The notes: generated by a model from the letters alone, not told the origin. 64,000 nt of DNA from Spirosoma linguale DSM 74 (GCA_000024525.1 CP001769.1:5303001-5367000), one strand, 5' to 3'; numbered from the stretch's first letter, positions 27,953-37,589 are shown. Made by a program: numbers and translations.

Positions 27953-29761
27953 ATGCATCACGACACGCCGACCAACATGAATTCAGCATATTCTACATAT
28001 CGAAGCCATCGGCTACTCATCGGATTAGCAAGTAGTGTAGGTCTGCTCCTTTGCCTGGCCGATTTACCTGCCGTAGCACAGCGCAAACGCGATAAAGCCG
28101 ATACCGCTCTGGCTAAACCCGGCTCTACCTCGACCACTACCGTTCGGATGGAGGCCGAAACGCAGTTTACGGATGGTATCCGGTATTTGATGACGGATGA
28201 ACCGTCTAAAGCCATTACTCAGTTTGCCAAAGTGCTGCAAAAAGACCCCAACAATGCAGCCGCTCAATACTCCACAGCCAGCGCGTACCTCAAAAGTGGA
28301 AAAGTGACCGAAGCCCTTCCATTTGCGGCTAAAGCGCATGCCCTGGATGTCGACAATAAATTTTATTCCCTGCTGCTGGCAGAACTTTACGTCAAGCAGA
28401 AGCGGTACGGCGAGGCCGAAGACCTCTACGAAGCCTTGTTGAAAAAAGGACCCGAAAACGCAGAATATGGCGTTGAACTGGCGGCTATCTACCTCTTCAA
28501 TGAAAAGCCCGACAAGGCGCTGGAAGCGTATAATAAAGTAGAGCGTGAGCTGGGTTTGAATGAAGAAATTACCCGGCAGAAGCAACGCATCTACCTCAAG
28601 CAGAACAAAATTGAGAAGGCCATTGAAGAAGCTGAGAAATTGGTGGCATCGGAACCCTCCGACCCCGACTACCTGCTCGAAGGCGCCGAACTGCTCATTG
28701 CTAACGACCGGCCCGATCAAGCCATCGGCTGGATTGACCGGGCCCTTAAGTTAAGCACCGATTTGCCCCAGGCGCATGTGCTGCTGGCCGATATCTACCG
28801 TAAAAAGGGGGATATGGACCGGGTTAGTAAAGAACTGAACCAGGTACTGGCCAATCCAAACCTCGAAGCCGGTCTGAAAGCCCGAATCCTGTCGAGCTAC
28901 ATGGGTATGACCGGTTCCAATACCGCAGCGCAGCAGGATGCCCTGGCTATGGCGCAGAACCTGGCCAAAACATCGCCCAACGACCCCAAAACACAGGTAA
29001 TGCTAGCCGATCTGCTTATGCAGCAGGGCAAAAAAGCCGAAGCCCGCGATACGTACGCCAAAGCTGCCCGTCTGGACGGCTCTATTTATGAAGTTTGGGG
29101 AGCCCTGCTACAGCTCGATAACGAACTGAATCAGGTTGATAGCCTCCTCATCCACTCCGAAAAGGCGCTGGAAGTCTTTCCAACACAGGGGCTGTTCTGG
29201 TACTCCAACGGGTCGGCCAATCTATACAAGCGCCGGTATCAGCAGGCCGTTGACGCCCTCGAAGAAAGTCAGAAGCTGCTGGCTGCTAGTTCGAGCAACG
29301 AGCTAAAAAAGGGAATCAGTGCCCAGTTGGGTGATGCGTACAACGGTCTTGGCGATTATGCCAAATCAAACGAATCGTACGAAGCCGTCCTGAAAGTTGA
29401 CCCCCTGAACGACTACGTTCTGAACAATTACAGTTATTTCCTGTCTTTACGGAAGGAAAACCTGCCTCGTGCTTTACAACTTGCCCAGAAACTCGTTGAG
29501 CGCAACCCAACGAATGCGACCTATCTGGACACCTACGCCTGGGTGCTTTATGTCTCGAAAGATTACGCAAAAGCAAAGCAGTATCTCGAAAAAGCACTGG
29601 CCGATCCAGCAAACGTGAGCGGAACCATTATTGAACATTATGGCGATGCGCTTTACCAGTTGGGCCAGGCCGACAAGGCACTTGAACAGTGGAAGAAAGC
29701 GAAGATGAAAGGTGGTGCCAGCCCCGATATAGATAAGAAAATAACCTCTGGCAAAATGTAA
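27953..29761 (+). CDS. TPR-repeat protein, likely periplasmic
   Basis: 602 residues with a hydrophobic segment (about 20-42, ending AVAQ) that looks like a signal peptide. The rest is a run of tetratricopeptide repeats from about residue 60 to the end, for example AITQFAKVLQKDPNNAAAQY and AKSNESYEAVLKVDPLNDYV. TPR arrays are protein-binding scaffolds. In Bacteroidota this gene commonly precedes the DUF4292 lipoprotein and the EnvC-like gene, as here, suggesting a joint role in the cell envelope (inference). Confidence 0.88.
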   Translation: MHHDTPTNMNSAYSTYRSHRLLIGLASSVGLLLCLADLPAVAQRKRDKADTALAKPGSTSTTTVRMEAETQFTDGIRYLMTDEPSKAITQFAKVLQKDPNNAAAQYSTASAYLKSGKVTEALPFAAKAHALDVDNKFYSLLLAELYVKQKRYGEAEDLYEALLKKGPENAEYGVELAAIYLFNEKPDKALEAYNKVERELGLNEEITRQKQRIYLKQNKIEKAIEEAEKLVASEPSDPDYLLEGAELLIANDRPDQAIGWIDRALKLSTDLPQAHVLLADIYRKKGDMDRVSKELNQVLANPNLEAGLKARILSSYMGMTGSNTAAQQDALAMAQNLAKTSPNDPKTQVMLADLLMQQGKKAEARDTYAKAARLDGSIYEVWGALLQLDNELNQVDSLLIHSEKALEVFPTQGLFWYSNGSANLYKRRYQQAVDALEESQKLLAASSSNELKKGISAQLGDAYNGLGDYAKSNESYEAVLKVDPLNDYVLNNYSYFLSLRKENLPRALQLAQKLVERNPTNATYLDTYAWVLYVSKDYAKAKQYLEKALADPANVSGTIIEHYGDALYQLGQADKALEQWKKAKMKGGASPDIDKKITSGKM

Positions 29762-29854
29762 ACCGGTTTACGATCCATTGAGTACGGCATTCCCCTATCA
29801 AGCAATGTTTCCTGATGGCCGTAGATGGAAAATGATAAACCGAAAAGCACCTAA

Positions 29855-30766
29855 ATGAACAAATACCTGCTATTTACGCTCCTGATAAGCGTATTTCTGA
29901 GTTCGGAAGGTTGTCGACGTCAGCGTATGTCGCGCAATACTGGCCCGACGCCGGTTTCATCCGCCCCCACCCCTGCCGATTCAACTCTTGCGGCTAATCC
30001 GGCACCAAAACTTCCTGCCGACTCTGCACAGGTAACACCCGGGTCATCAAAACCGGACCTATCCAGGCCGGACCTATCCAGGCCGGGCATCGAAGAGGCT
30101 CGAGCCAATGTTGCGGAAATCGACTTTCGATATTTGACTGCCAAATCCAAAATCTCGTTTAAAGGACAACAGCAGGATATCGACAATGCCAATGTGAGTA
30201 TCCGGGTCCGGAAAGACAGCCTGATTTGGGTGTCGGTGTCCAAACTCGGGATCGAAGCCGTTCGGGGCATAATCACCCGTGACTCAATCCTGATTGTCGA
30301 TAAAATACACCGTGAATACTCTGTCTACGACTTTCCGACACTGAGCAAACAGTTTCATTTTAACCTGAGCTTCGATCTGCTTCAGGCGTTGATTGTGGGT
30401 AATCTGCCTTTACCCAAACGACCGGCCCAAAAAATAAAGAATGAGCGAGATTATCTGCTGCTACGGCAAAGTGAGGGCAAAGTGCTGGTTGAAAACTACA
30501 TTGGCGAGAACGACCGAAAGTTGAAGAAACTAATGGTGACCGAGCAGCCAACAAAAAATACGCTTCGGCTGGATTACGAAGATTTTACCTCACTCAATAA
30601 CTTTCTCTTTCCCTATACCAGCCTGGTTACCGTCGATTACAAGTCAAAGTCTGACGGACAATTTTACCAGACACTGCTGCGTATCAAGCATAACAAAGTT
30701 GAACTGATCGATAAGACGCCAGGATTCCCCTTTACCATTCCGGCCAATTATACCCGTCGACCTTAA
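29855..30766 (+). CDS. DUF4292 lipoprotein
   Basis: 303 residues. Lipoprotein-like signal ending SSEGC (C20), a Pro/Ser/Asp-rich linker to about residue 85, then the DUF4292 core (VSIRVRKDSLIWVSVSKLGIEA, IVDKIHREYSVYDFPTLSKQF). The core resembles the LolA/LolB-like half-barrel fold, so transport or binding of lipidic material is possible but unproven. The linker contains an exact 15-bp tandem duplication (30053-30082). Middle gene of the TPR/DUF4292/EnvC cluster. Confidence 0.85.
   Translation: MNKYLLFTLLISVFLSSEGCRRQRMSRNTGPTPVSSAPTPADSTLAANPAPKLPADSAQVTPGSSKPDLSRPDLSRPGIEEARANVAEIDFRYLTAKSKISFKGQQQDIDNANVSIRVRKDSLIWVSVSKLGIEAVRGIITRDSILIVDKIHREYSVYDFPTLSKQFHFNLSFDLLQALIVGNLPLPKRPAQKIKNERDYLLLRQSEGKVLVENYIGENDRKLKKLMVTEQPTKNTLRLDYEDFTSLNNFLFPYTSLVTVDYKSKSDGQFYQTLLRIKHNKVELIDKTPGFPFTIPANYTRRP
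30053..30082 (+). repeat. 15-bp exact tandem duplication in DUF4292 linker
   Basis: CCGGACCTATCCAGG occurs twice in a row and encodes a repeated PDLSR unit in the disordered linker. It preserves frame. Confidence 0.9.
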
Positions 30767-30790
30767 GGTTATTAGTCGATTAAAGTCCTT

Positions 30791-32218
30791 ATGCAGTTAA
30801 AATTTCCCCACGCTCCTCATGTTGTTCGCTGGTCAGTAATCGGGCTGGTCGTCTTTGGCTGGGTGTGGTCAATGCCAGCGGCACAGGCGCAGCAGACAAT
30901 GCGTGACCGGCAGGTACTGGAGAAAGAGAAAAAACAGAATCTGGAGAAAATGAACCAGATTCGGACCATTCTGAAACAGACAGCTTCCGAAAAACAGGCC
31001 GGACTAGGCCAGTTAAAGGCTCTGGACCAGCAAATTCAGACGCAGTCGCAGCAGATTGGGTTGCTTAATAAAGATCTTCAGCTAACCGAATCGGAAATCG
31101 CCGAACTCCGGCGAGCTAGTACAACCCTATCCAGAGACCTTGATAAACTCAGGGATGAATACGGCTCCATGATTTACGCAGCCGATAAGCGCCGACAACA
31201 GGTCAATCCACTGGGTTTTTTATTTGCCGCCGATAACTTCAATCAATTGGTTGCCCGTTATCGCTATTTGCGGCAGTACTCCGATGCTCGCCAGAGTCAG
31301 GTACGGCAGATGTCGAACGTTAGGACGATGCTGGACGGTAAACAACGGGCCACTCAGCGAAAACGCCAGGAGCAAAAGAATACGATTGGGGCCAAAGTGC
31401 AGGAAACCAAAAGTCTTGAAACCCTTAAGGTAGTTAAAAACCAGGTTGTTAAGGAACTGGGGCAGAAAGAGGCCGAACTGAGAACCGAACTGGCCGAAAG
31501 CCGCCGAGCCGTTGGACAACTTGAAGCGTTGATCAAACGACTAATTGTCCGGGAAGCCCGCGAACGGGCCGAACGTGAAGCTCGCGAACGGGCTGAGCGT
31601 GACCGAATTGCCCGGCTTGAAGCCGCCCGCAAAGCAGCGGAACGCAAACGAGCTGAAGACGCCATTGCGGCTGCCGAAAAGGCCGGAGAAAAACCCGCCC
31701 CGGCCGACGTAGCCAAAGTAGAACGACCCGCAGAACCGGAACCAGCGCCGAAAAAACCGGATGAACGCCGGAATAATAACCTCAATGACGAAGAAACGGC
31801 ATTGGCTTCGTCCTTTACATCATCGCGGGCGCACCTACCCTGGCCCGTAACCAAAGGCTTCATTTCTGACCGTTTCGGCCGAAAACCACACCCGGTCCTT
31901 AAGGGGATCTATGTGGAGAATCAGGGAGTTGATATTCAGACAAACGCGGGCGAGGGTGTCCGGTCGGTATACGATGGCATTGTACAGGATGTGACCAGCA
32001 TGCCGGGTATGAACAATGTAGTGGCCATTCAGCATGGCGATTACTTCACGGTTTACGCCAAACTTCGCAGCGTATCGGTTCGGGTTGGGCAACGGGTAAA
32101 AGCCCGCGAATCAATCGGTACCGTAGCAACTGATAAAAACGGGGTATCCGAAATCCAGTTTCAAATCTGGAAGGAGTTTACCAAACTCAACCCCGAGTCG
32201 TGGCTCACTCCCCGCTAA
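30791..32218 (+). CDS. EnvC-like murein hydrolase activator (degenerate M23)
   Basis: 475 residues. Signal-like segment about 12-34, a long coiled coil (about 36-255), a charged Ala/Glu/Arg-rich linker, and a C-terminal LytM/M23 domain (about 350-475). Zinc ligands are mostly lost: the first His position of the HxxxD motif reads N377, D381 remains, the HxH-type segment reads EIQFQIW with Q457. This is the pattern of EnvC, which activates amidases for septal peptidoglycan splitting instead of cutting itself. It lies 24 bases after the DUF4292 gene. Confidence 0.88.
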   Translation: MQLKFPHAPHVVRWSVIGLVVFGWVWSMPAAQAQQTMRDRQVLEKEKKQNLEKMNQIRTILKQTASEKQAGLGQLKALDQQIQTQSQQIGLLNKDLQLTESEIAELRRASTTLSRDLDKLRDEYGSMIYAADKRRQQVNPLGFLFAADNFNQLVARYRYLRQYSDARQSQVRQMSNVRTMLDGKQRATQRKRQEQKNTIGAKVQETKSLETLKVVKNQVVKELGQKEAELRTELAESRRAVGQLEALIKRLIVREARERAEREARERAERDRIARLEAARKAAERKRAEDAIAAAEKAGEKPAPADVAKVERPAEPEPAPKKPDERRNNNLNDEETALASSFTSSRAHLPWPVTKGFISDRFGRKPHPVLKGIYVENQGVDIQTNAGEGVRSVYDGIVQDVTSMPGMNNVVAIQHGDYFTVYAKLRSVSVRVGQRVKARESIGTVATDKNGVSEIQFQIWKEFTKLNPESWLTPR

Positions 32219-32324
32219 GCAGCCGCTTCAGTTTGAGATGATAAGCTACTGATGAAAAGGCCATCGGTAAAAAACCATACTTTTATAGCCTTTTACCAAA
32301 ATCCGTAAACAGCAAACCGACACT

Positions 32325-33143
32325 ATGTCTGTTCATAATCCCGATATCAAACGCGTTACGACGCATACAATTCAGGAACTGAAGAATAAAGGCGAGAAAA
32401 TATCGGCATTAACCGCCTATGACTACTCCATGGCCAAGGCGGTCGATGCCGCCGGAGTGGAGCTGATATTAGTAGGCGACTCGGCCTCCAATGTTATGGC
32501 TGGCCACGAAACAACGCTGCCCATCACCCTCGACCAGATGATCTATCACGCCTGTTCGGTGGTGCGGGGTGTTAAGCGGGCTCTGGTGGTGGTCGACCTA
32601 CCCTTTGGTTCTTACCAGGGTAACTCAACGGAAGCCCTGCGGTCGGCCATTCGGATCATGAAAGAATCGGGTGCCCATGCCGTAAAAATGGAAGGCGGGC
32701 TGGAAATCAAAGAATCTATTGTCCGGATTTTAAGCGCGGGCGTACCCGTCATGGGGCATCTGGGCCTGACACCCCAGTCCATTTACAAGTTTGGTACCTA
32801 CGCCGTACGCGCCAAAGAAGAAGCCGAAGCCCAGAAGTTGATCGACGATGCACACATGCTTGAAGATATTGGCTGTTTCGGGCTGGTACTCGAAAAAATC
32901 CCGGCGGCATTGACCAAAACAGTTTCGGAAAGCCTTACCATTCCAACGATTGGTATTGGTGCTGGCCCCGACGCCGATGGGCAGATTCTTGTTGTTCATG
33001 ACCTGCTTGGCATCACTAATGAATTCAAGCCCCGGTTTTTGCGCCGGTACGCCGATCTGCATAAAATCATGACCGAGGCCATCGCTCATTACGTAGACGA
33101 TGTGAAAACCAACGACTTCCCGAACGAGAAAGAAGCGTATTGA
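32325..33143 (+). CDS. panB: 3-methyl-2-oxobutanoate hydroxymethyltransferase
   Basis: 272 residues, the normal PanB length. Characteristic segments: [40 protein letters not shown] (metal-binding Asp in VGDS), KMEGG and IPTIGIGAG. It adds a hydroxymethyl group from methylene-THF to alpha-ketoisovalerate to give ketopantoate, first step of pantothenate synthesis. panC and panD are not nearby. Confidence 0.97.
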   Translation: MSVHNPDIKRVTTHTIQELKNKGEKISALTAYDYSMAKAVDAAGVELILVGDSASNVMAGHETTLPITLDQMIYHACSVVRGVKRALVVVDLPFGSYQGNSTEALRSAIRIMKESGAHAVKMEGGLEIKESIVRILSAGVPVMGHLGLTPQSIYKFGTYAVRAKEEAEAQKLIDDAHMLEDIGCFGLVLEKIPAALTKTVSESLTIPTIGIGAGPDADGQILVVHDLLGITNEFKPRFLRRYADLHKIMTEAIAHYVDDVKTNDFPNEKEAY

Positions 33144-33231
33144 GTTAGAAGTTAAATGAATAAGCTACAATGCACACTGAATAACAGGCATTCGGTTTTC
33201 ATTGTACAGCATTCATTACACAGTATACATT

Positions 33232-33978
33232 ATGAAAAAGAAACCATTTCAGGTGGTTTACGAAGACAATCACCTGCTTATCGTTAATAAGGACCCCGGT
33301 ATTCTGGTACAGGGCGACCGCACGGGCGATATTACCCTGCTGGACGTACTTAAGGACTATATAAAAGAGAAGTACAACAAACCCGGTGAAGTCTTTCTGG
33401 GCCTCGTTCACCGGCTCGACCGCCCCGTAAGCGGGCTGGTTGTGTTTGCGCGCACCTCGAAAGCGCTGGAACGCATGAACGAAATTTTCCGAAAACGCCA
33501 GGTCCAAAAAACGTACTGGGCTGTAGTCCGGCGTAAACCACCGAAAGATTCGGATAAACTGGTTAACTGGCTTATCAAAGATGAACAGAAAAACCAGGTA
33601 ACGGTCTATGATTACGAAGTGCCCAAGTCGCAGAAAGCCGAACTTTCGTACCGGGTGCTTGGCAAAATCAACGAACATTACCTGCTCGAAGTGAACCCGA
33701 TTACGGGTCGTCCCCACCAGATTCGATCACAACTGGCGCATATGGGTTGCCCGATTCGGGGCGATATTAAATATGGGTACGACCGGGCTGTTGCAGACAA
33801 GAAAATTTACTTACACGCCCGTCGGCTGTATTTCATTCACCCGATCAAGCAGGCCGGAGCCGAAGATCGACCTATTATTTGCAAAGCGGGTTTACCGAAT
33901 GACCCGTTCTGGGAAGAGTTTCTCGAACTGGATACCGAGATATACAATGACAAGAATTTGGATATCACCTTCGAGTAA
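33232..33978 (+). CDS. RluA-family 23S rRNA/tRNA pseudouridine synthase
   Basis: 248 residues from the ATG at 33232; the frame opens ten codons earlier, in repeat-like intergenic sequence. The catalytic motif HRLDRPVSGLVVFARTSKAL contains the essential Asp, and ITGRPHQIRSQLAHMGCPI is the second RluA signature. There is no S4 domain. It isomerises specific uridines in rRNA or tRNA; target site not assignable. A strong terminator follows. Confidence 0.92.
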   Translation: MKKKPFQVVYEDNHLLIVNKDPGILVQGDRTGDITLLDVLKDYIKEKYNKPGEVFLGLVHRLDRPVSGLVVFARTSKALERMNEIFRKRQVQKTYWAVVRRKPPKDSDKLVNWLIKDEQKNQVTVYDYEVPKSQKAELSYRVLGKINEHYLLEVNPITGRPHQIRSQLAHMGCPIRGDIKYGYDRAVADKKIYLHARRLYFIHPIKQAGAEDRPIICKAGLPNDPFWEEFLELDTEIYNDKNLDITFE

Positions 33979-33983
33979 TACCG

Positions 33984-34055
33984 TTAACTTTATATATAAA
34001 AAATGCTCCATCTTCGCGGAAAAGAAGATGGAGCATTTTTTATATATAAAGTTAA
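33984..34055. terminator. Bidirectional terminator, 32-bp perfect arms
   Basis: Arms 33984-34015 and 34024-34055 are perfectly complementary over 32 bases with an 8-base loop. The GC-rich core ATGCTCCATCTTC / GAAGATGGAGCAT is flanked by A/T runs on both sides, so it can end transcripts from both strands: the RluA gene (stop 33978) and the small minus-strand gene (stop 34060). Confidence 0.9.
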
Positions 34056-34059
34056 TATA

Positions 34060-34245
34060 CTATCGTTGTTCAGTCAATGTCGGGGCATTGGGCTCGGAAG
34101 GGGCTACATCCAGTACAATCTGCTCCATCACCCGCTCAACCATCTGAACAATCCCCCGAAGAGCTCCGAAGACTATGCATAGGGGCAAAATGATTGGCAA
34201 GAAGAAGATCCACTGGAAAGCCATGTGCAAACGAAAATTCCTCAT
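34060..34245 (-). CDS. Small single-helix membrane protein
   Basis: 61 residues with one strongly hydrophobic helix (about 9-28: MAFQWIFFLPIILPLCIVFG) and a polar C-terminus. It could start at M1 (34245) or M8. No family is recognised. Support for a real gene is its position: the stop codon sits 4 bases from a bidirectional terminator, and the frame fills the space exactly. Confidence 0.45.
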   Translation of the reverse strand: MRNFRLHMAFQWIFFLPIILPLCIVFGALRGIVQMVERVMEQIVLDVAPSEPNAPTLTEQR

Positions 34246-34597
34246 CGGCTTAAAAAATTATTTTTAAAGTTAAGTTTACGGTTCTGAAAGAATGATAACT
34301 AATTAGCAGTCGCTATAGTAATACTTTCTATCGATATTCAAAATTAACCTTGTCTTTGTACAATAACAAGACCTAGAATAAAAAGTTTACTGTTAATGTA
34401 CATGAATTTAGAACAAACAAATTAATTAATTGTCACCACCATCACCTAGTATAATCTTTCCCAATTACCGTGCCAAAACTTCAAAAAAGGAGCTGAAGTA
34501 GTATTTTTTTTAAACCTATAGTAGAACAGTGTATAAAGAGCAAAATTAACGCTACCAGCGCCGTCTGATTAGTATAAAAATAGTCATTTGAACTCAT
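34246..34597. other. AT-rich intergenic region
   Basis: About 350 AT-rich bases between the small membrane protein gene and the aminotransferase terminator. TAACCTTG near 34345 is close to a -7 element, but no plus-strand gene follows. No gene or RNA is supported. Confidence 0.4.
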
Positions 34598-34668
34598 AAA
34601 AAAGGATTGGGGGACGAGAAAGTTTATGGATAAACCATAAGCGCTTTCTCGTCCCCCAATCCTTTTTT
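34598..34668. terminator. Terminator of the aminotransferase gene, 25-bp arms
   Basis: Perfect arms 34598-34622 and 34644-34668 with core GGATTGGGGGACGAGAAAG; the loop itself contains TTATGG (34624-34629) / CCATAA (34635-34640). The A-run on the plus strand becomes a U-run in the minus-strand transcript, as a rho-independent terminator needs. It starts 6 bases after the aminotransferase stop. Confidence 0.9.
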
Positions 34669-34674
34669 CTTTTT

Positions 34675-35892
34675 TTATTTCAACGTTGCAACAGCATCTT
34701 TAATGCGTTGTACGGCTTCGACCAGTGATTCATCAGATGCTGCCGTCGAAATGCGTAGGCAATCAGGAGCGCCAAAACCCGAACCGGCAACGGTGGCCAC
34801 ATATGCCGTGTTTAACAGCCAGGCAGCGAAATCATCCGAGTTTTGAATCGTTGTCGTTCCATCCGACTTCCCGTAGTAATAGCTGATATCAGGGAAGGCG
34901 TAGAAAGCCCCTTCCGGCACGTTTGTACGGAAATGAGGTACTTCTTTCAGCAAGCCCACAACCAGATCACGACGGCGATGGTAAGCCTGGGCCATTTCCA
35001 TGGATGGTTCTTTCGGACCATTCAAGGCAGCGACCGTAGCCTTCTGGGCAATAGAGTTGGTTCCGGACGTTACCTGACCCTGTAGTTTTTCAACGCCATC
35101 GGCAATCCATTTGGCGGCACCAATGTACCCGATCCGCCAGCCCGTCATGGCATAACCTTTAGCCACGCCATTCACCGTGATGACCCGCTCAGCAATTTCA
35201 GGAATCGATCCGATACTAAAGTGTCCTTCGGGGGTGAAGTTGATGTATTCGTAAATTTCATCGGCCAGCACGTGCACATTCTCGTGACGGGCTACTACAT
35301 CGGCAATGGCGCGAAGTTCGGCTTCTGAGTAGATCGAACCCGTTGGGTTATTGGGCGATGCGTACATTACAATCTTGGTCCGGTCGGTAATGGCGGCTTC
35401 AAACTGCTCCGGTGTTACTTTGAAGTTATTTTCAAAGCTACCATCCACCACAACCGCTTTACCTTCGGCCAGTTTCACCATTTCGGAATAACTAACCCAG
35501 TAGGGTGAGAAAATGATTACTTCGTCGCCGGGGTTTACCAGCACCTGAATGACGTTTGCCAGCGAGTGCTTGGCACCGGTCGACACAACAATATTCTCGG
35601 GTTTCCAGTCGATATTATTGTCGCGCTTGAATTTATCAGCAATCGCTTTACGAAGGTCAGGATAACCGGCAACGGGCGAATAGCCGTGGAAACCATCGTC
35701 AATGGCTTTCTTGGCCGCTTCGCAAATGTGTGCGGGTGTTTTAAAATCCGGCTCCCCAACGCTCAGGCTAATTACTTTGTGGCCCTGAGCGGCCAATTCA
35801 CGAGCCTTTTTGGTCATCGCCAGCGTGGACGACTCTTCCAGCGCGTTGATGCGGTCGGCTAACAAACTCACGGTGTCAAGCGTGGCAGACAT
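34675..35892 (-). CDS. Class I PLP-dependent aminotransferase (aspartate type)
   Basis: 405 residues. Motifs: SLSVGEPDFKTPAHI, YASPNNPTGSIYS, LADEIYEYINF, and the PLP-lysine region VNGVAKGYAMTGWRIGYIG. This places it in the class I / subgroup Ib aspartate aminotransferases, which exchange amino groups between aspartate or aromatic amino acids and 2-oxoglutarate. It has its own promoter (35933) and terminator. Confidence 0.93.
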   Translation of the reverse strand: MSATLDTVSLLADRINALEESSTLAMTKKARELAAQGHKVISLSVGEPDFKTPAHICEAAKKAIDDGFHGYSPVAGYPDLRKAIADKFKRDNNIDWKPENIVVSTGAKHSLANVIQVLVNPGDEVIIFSPYWVSYSEMVKLAEGKAVVVDGSFENNFKVTPEQFEAAITDRTKIVMYASPNNPTGSIYSEAELRAIADVVARHENVHVLADEIYEYINFTPEGHFSIGSIPEIAERVITVNGVAKGYAMTGWRIGYIGAAKWIADGVEKLQGQVTSGTNSIAQKATVAALNGPKEPSMEMAQAYHRRRDLVVGLLKEVPHFRTNVPEGAFYAFPDISYYYGKSDGTTTIQNSDDFAAWLLNTAYVATVAGSGFGAPDCLRISTAASDESLVEAVQRIKDAVATLK

Positions 35893-35932
35893 AATCAGTG
35901 ATGTTTTTGAGAAAATGATAACAAACTGACCG

Positions 35933-35940
35933 CAAAGGTA
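35933..35940 (-). promoter_or_regulatory. -7 element of the aminotransferase promoter
   Basis: TACCTTTG on the minus strand, a perfect match to TAnnTTTG, 40 bases before the start codon. No clear TTTG is seen at the -33 distance. Confidence 0.45.
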
Positions 35941-35992
35941 GTGGGTTTTCAGCGGAGGGGCGCTGTTTTTGGGAAATTAAAAAAGGGTATGC

Positions 35993-36090
35993 CACAGAGA
36001 TGCACAGAGGAGACACAGAGGAGACACAGAGATGCACAGAGTTTTAATTTTTTCTCAGCGTGTCTCTTTTTTCTATGTGCATCTCTGTGT
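35993..36090. repeat. CACAGAGATGCACAGAGG direct and inverted repeats
   Basis: CACAGAGATGCACAGAG occurs twice on the plus strand (35993 and 36025) with ACACAGAGG units between, and its inverse TGTGCATCTCTGTGT lies at 36076-36090, pairing 15 of 15 with 36024-36038. It lies between the divergently spaced aminotransferase promoter and the 3' end of folK. Confidence 0.75.
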
Positions 36091-36096
36091 AACAAC

Positions 36097-36576
36097 TCAA
36101 TACACTAGCATCACCTCTCCTTCGTCTTCACAATCAGCCAGTAACTCAAGGGTCGTTTTCTGTAAAACAGGATGCATAAAATCCGGGGCTATTTCTGCCA
36201 GTGGCACGAGCGTAAAGCGTCGCTGGTGTAGAAACGGATGCGGAATGGTAAGTGTATCCGTTTGCTGAATGAGCTGGTCGTAATACAGTATGTCAATATC
36301 AATGACGCGGGCACCCCACTTTTCCAGTCTCACCCGACCGAGTGCCTGCTCGATACCCTGCGTCTGTGCAAGAACATCGTCGGGCTTCAGCGCAGTTTCA
36401 ACGACGAGCACCTGATTCACATAAGCGGGTTGGTCGGTAACGCCCCAGGGAGCCGTTTCGTAGAAAGCCGACTGCTGAGCTATCGTTCCAACACGCTCTG
36501 AAATCAGATCTACGGACCGGTTAAGCGTCTGAACACGGTCGCCGAGGTTTGCGCCGAGGAGAAGAATAGTTTTCAA
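36097..36576 (-). CDS. folK: 2-amino-4-hydroxy-6-hydroxymethyldihydropteridine diphosphokinase
   Basis: 159 residues, typical for HPPK. Motifs: LLGANLGDRVQTLNRSVDLI at the start, RVIDIDILYYD (metal-binding Asp pair) and PHPFLHQRRFTLVPLAEIAP. It pyrophosphorylates the pterin precursor of folate. The start codon lies 8 bases after the stop of the upstream FGE-like gene, so both may share a transcript. Confidence 0.95.
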   Translation of the reverse strand: MKTILLLGANLGDRVQTLNRSVDLISERVGTIAQQSAFYETAPWGVTDQPAYVNQVLVVETALKPDDVLAQTQGIEQALGRVRLEKWGARVIDIDILYYDQLIQQTDTLTIPHPFLHQRRFTLVPLAEIAPDFMHPVLQKTTLELLADCEDEGEVMLVY

Positions 36577-36584
36577 TGAGTGAA

Positions 36585-37589
36585 TTAATAGTCCTTTATC
36601 GGTTTAATATCGTAGTACGCCTTGATCTCTTCCTCACTGGGCGTTTTGGCGGGGCGAACCAGCCGGAAACCCACAAACGAGGCCGAAGTCAGCCACCAAT
36701 CCGATTTGGGGCTTTGGGGGTCAAGTACTTTCCAGGCCGGGGCCGAGGGCGTCCGGGCAGCCGACCGAAGTACGGTAGCGGCATCATCCCAGGAGCCACC
36801 CCGTACGGAATTGGGGTAAAGCGTTGTAGTTGGTGCAAAAGGCTCTTTTACTTTGCCACTGGCCACCTGCTTGTAATAATCGGCGATGTATTGATCCTTT
36901 GTCCACTCCATTACGTTGCCGTGCATGTCGTACAAGCCAAATGGATTCGGCTTTTTGGTTCCTACTTTTTTATAAGCCCCGTCGCTATTGCCCGTAAACA
37001 CGGCGTATTCGCCAAGTTTCTTAACGTCAGCGCCGAATGAATAGGGCGTTGTGGTATTGGCCCGGCAAGCATACTCCCACTCGGCTTCGGTAGGTAACCG
37101 AAAGAACACGCCTGTTTTGGCATAAAGCCAGGCGCAGAACTTAATAGCTGCATACTGAGTCATGTTAATGGCCGGATAGCCCGCGCGCCCCATGCCAAAC
37201 GACATATCGACATAAGGAGGGCTAGGGCGGGTAGTGGCATCTGTTTTTGTCAGATTTGCGTCTGACTCGGTGTACTTAGCGGCCATCTCCTTTTCCATAT
37301 TGGTAAAGGCAAACAGGTCGTACAGGTCCCAGGTCACTTCATACTTGCCCATGTAGAAGGGCTCGATCTGCACTTTATGCTGCGGGCCTTCATCGGCACT
37401 ACGGCCTTTTTCGGTGGCCGGGCTTCCCATCATGTACGTTCCGCCCGGAATAGCCACCAGCGCATAGGTCTGGTTACTCCCCGGCACGGTTTGGGTATAG
37501 GATTTGAAATCAGTTGTGGTTTGGGCACTTGTACGAGCCAGAACACCTGATAAAAAGGCGATGGTCGATAAGAGATATTTTAGACGCAT
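36585..37589 (-). CDS. Secreted formylglycine-generating-enzyme-like (SUMF1) protein
   Basis: 334 residues with signal peptide about 1-22. FGE-sulfatase fold: LVAIPGGTYMMGSPATEKGR, KVEPF-type segment QIEPFYMGKYEVTWDLYDLF, RLPTEAEWEYACRA, NPFGLYDMHGNVMEWTKD and SVRGGSWDD. The cysteine pair used by true formylglycine-generating enzymes is not evident, so it is more likely a related binding or scaffold protein, as with GldJ/GldK in this phylum. It probably forms a transcript with folK. Confidence 0.88.
   Translation of the reverse strand: MRLKYLLSTIAFLSGVLARTSAQTTTDFKSYTQTVPGSNQTYALVAIPGGTYMMGSPATEKGRSADEGPQHKVQIEPFYMGKYEVTWDLYDLFAFTNMEKEMAAKYTESDANLTKTDATTRPSPPYVDMSFGMGRAGYPAINMTQYAAIKFCAWLYAKTGVFFRLPTEAEWEYACRANTTTPYSFGADVKKLGEYAVFTGNSDGAYKKVGTKKPNPFGLYDMHGNVMEWTKDQYIADYYKQVASGKVKEPFAPTTTLYPNSVRGGSWDDAATVLRSAARTPSAPAWKVLDPQSPKSDWWLTSASFVGFRLVRPAKTPSEEEIKAYYDIKPIKDY

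Noticed and set aside
36585..37589. True formylglycine-generating enzyme (sulfatase maturase)
   Set aside because: The fold is right, but the active-site cysteine pair is not evident and no sulfatase gene is nearby.
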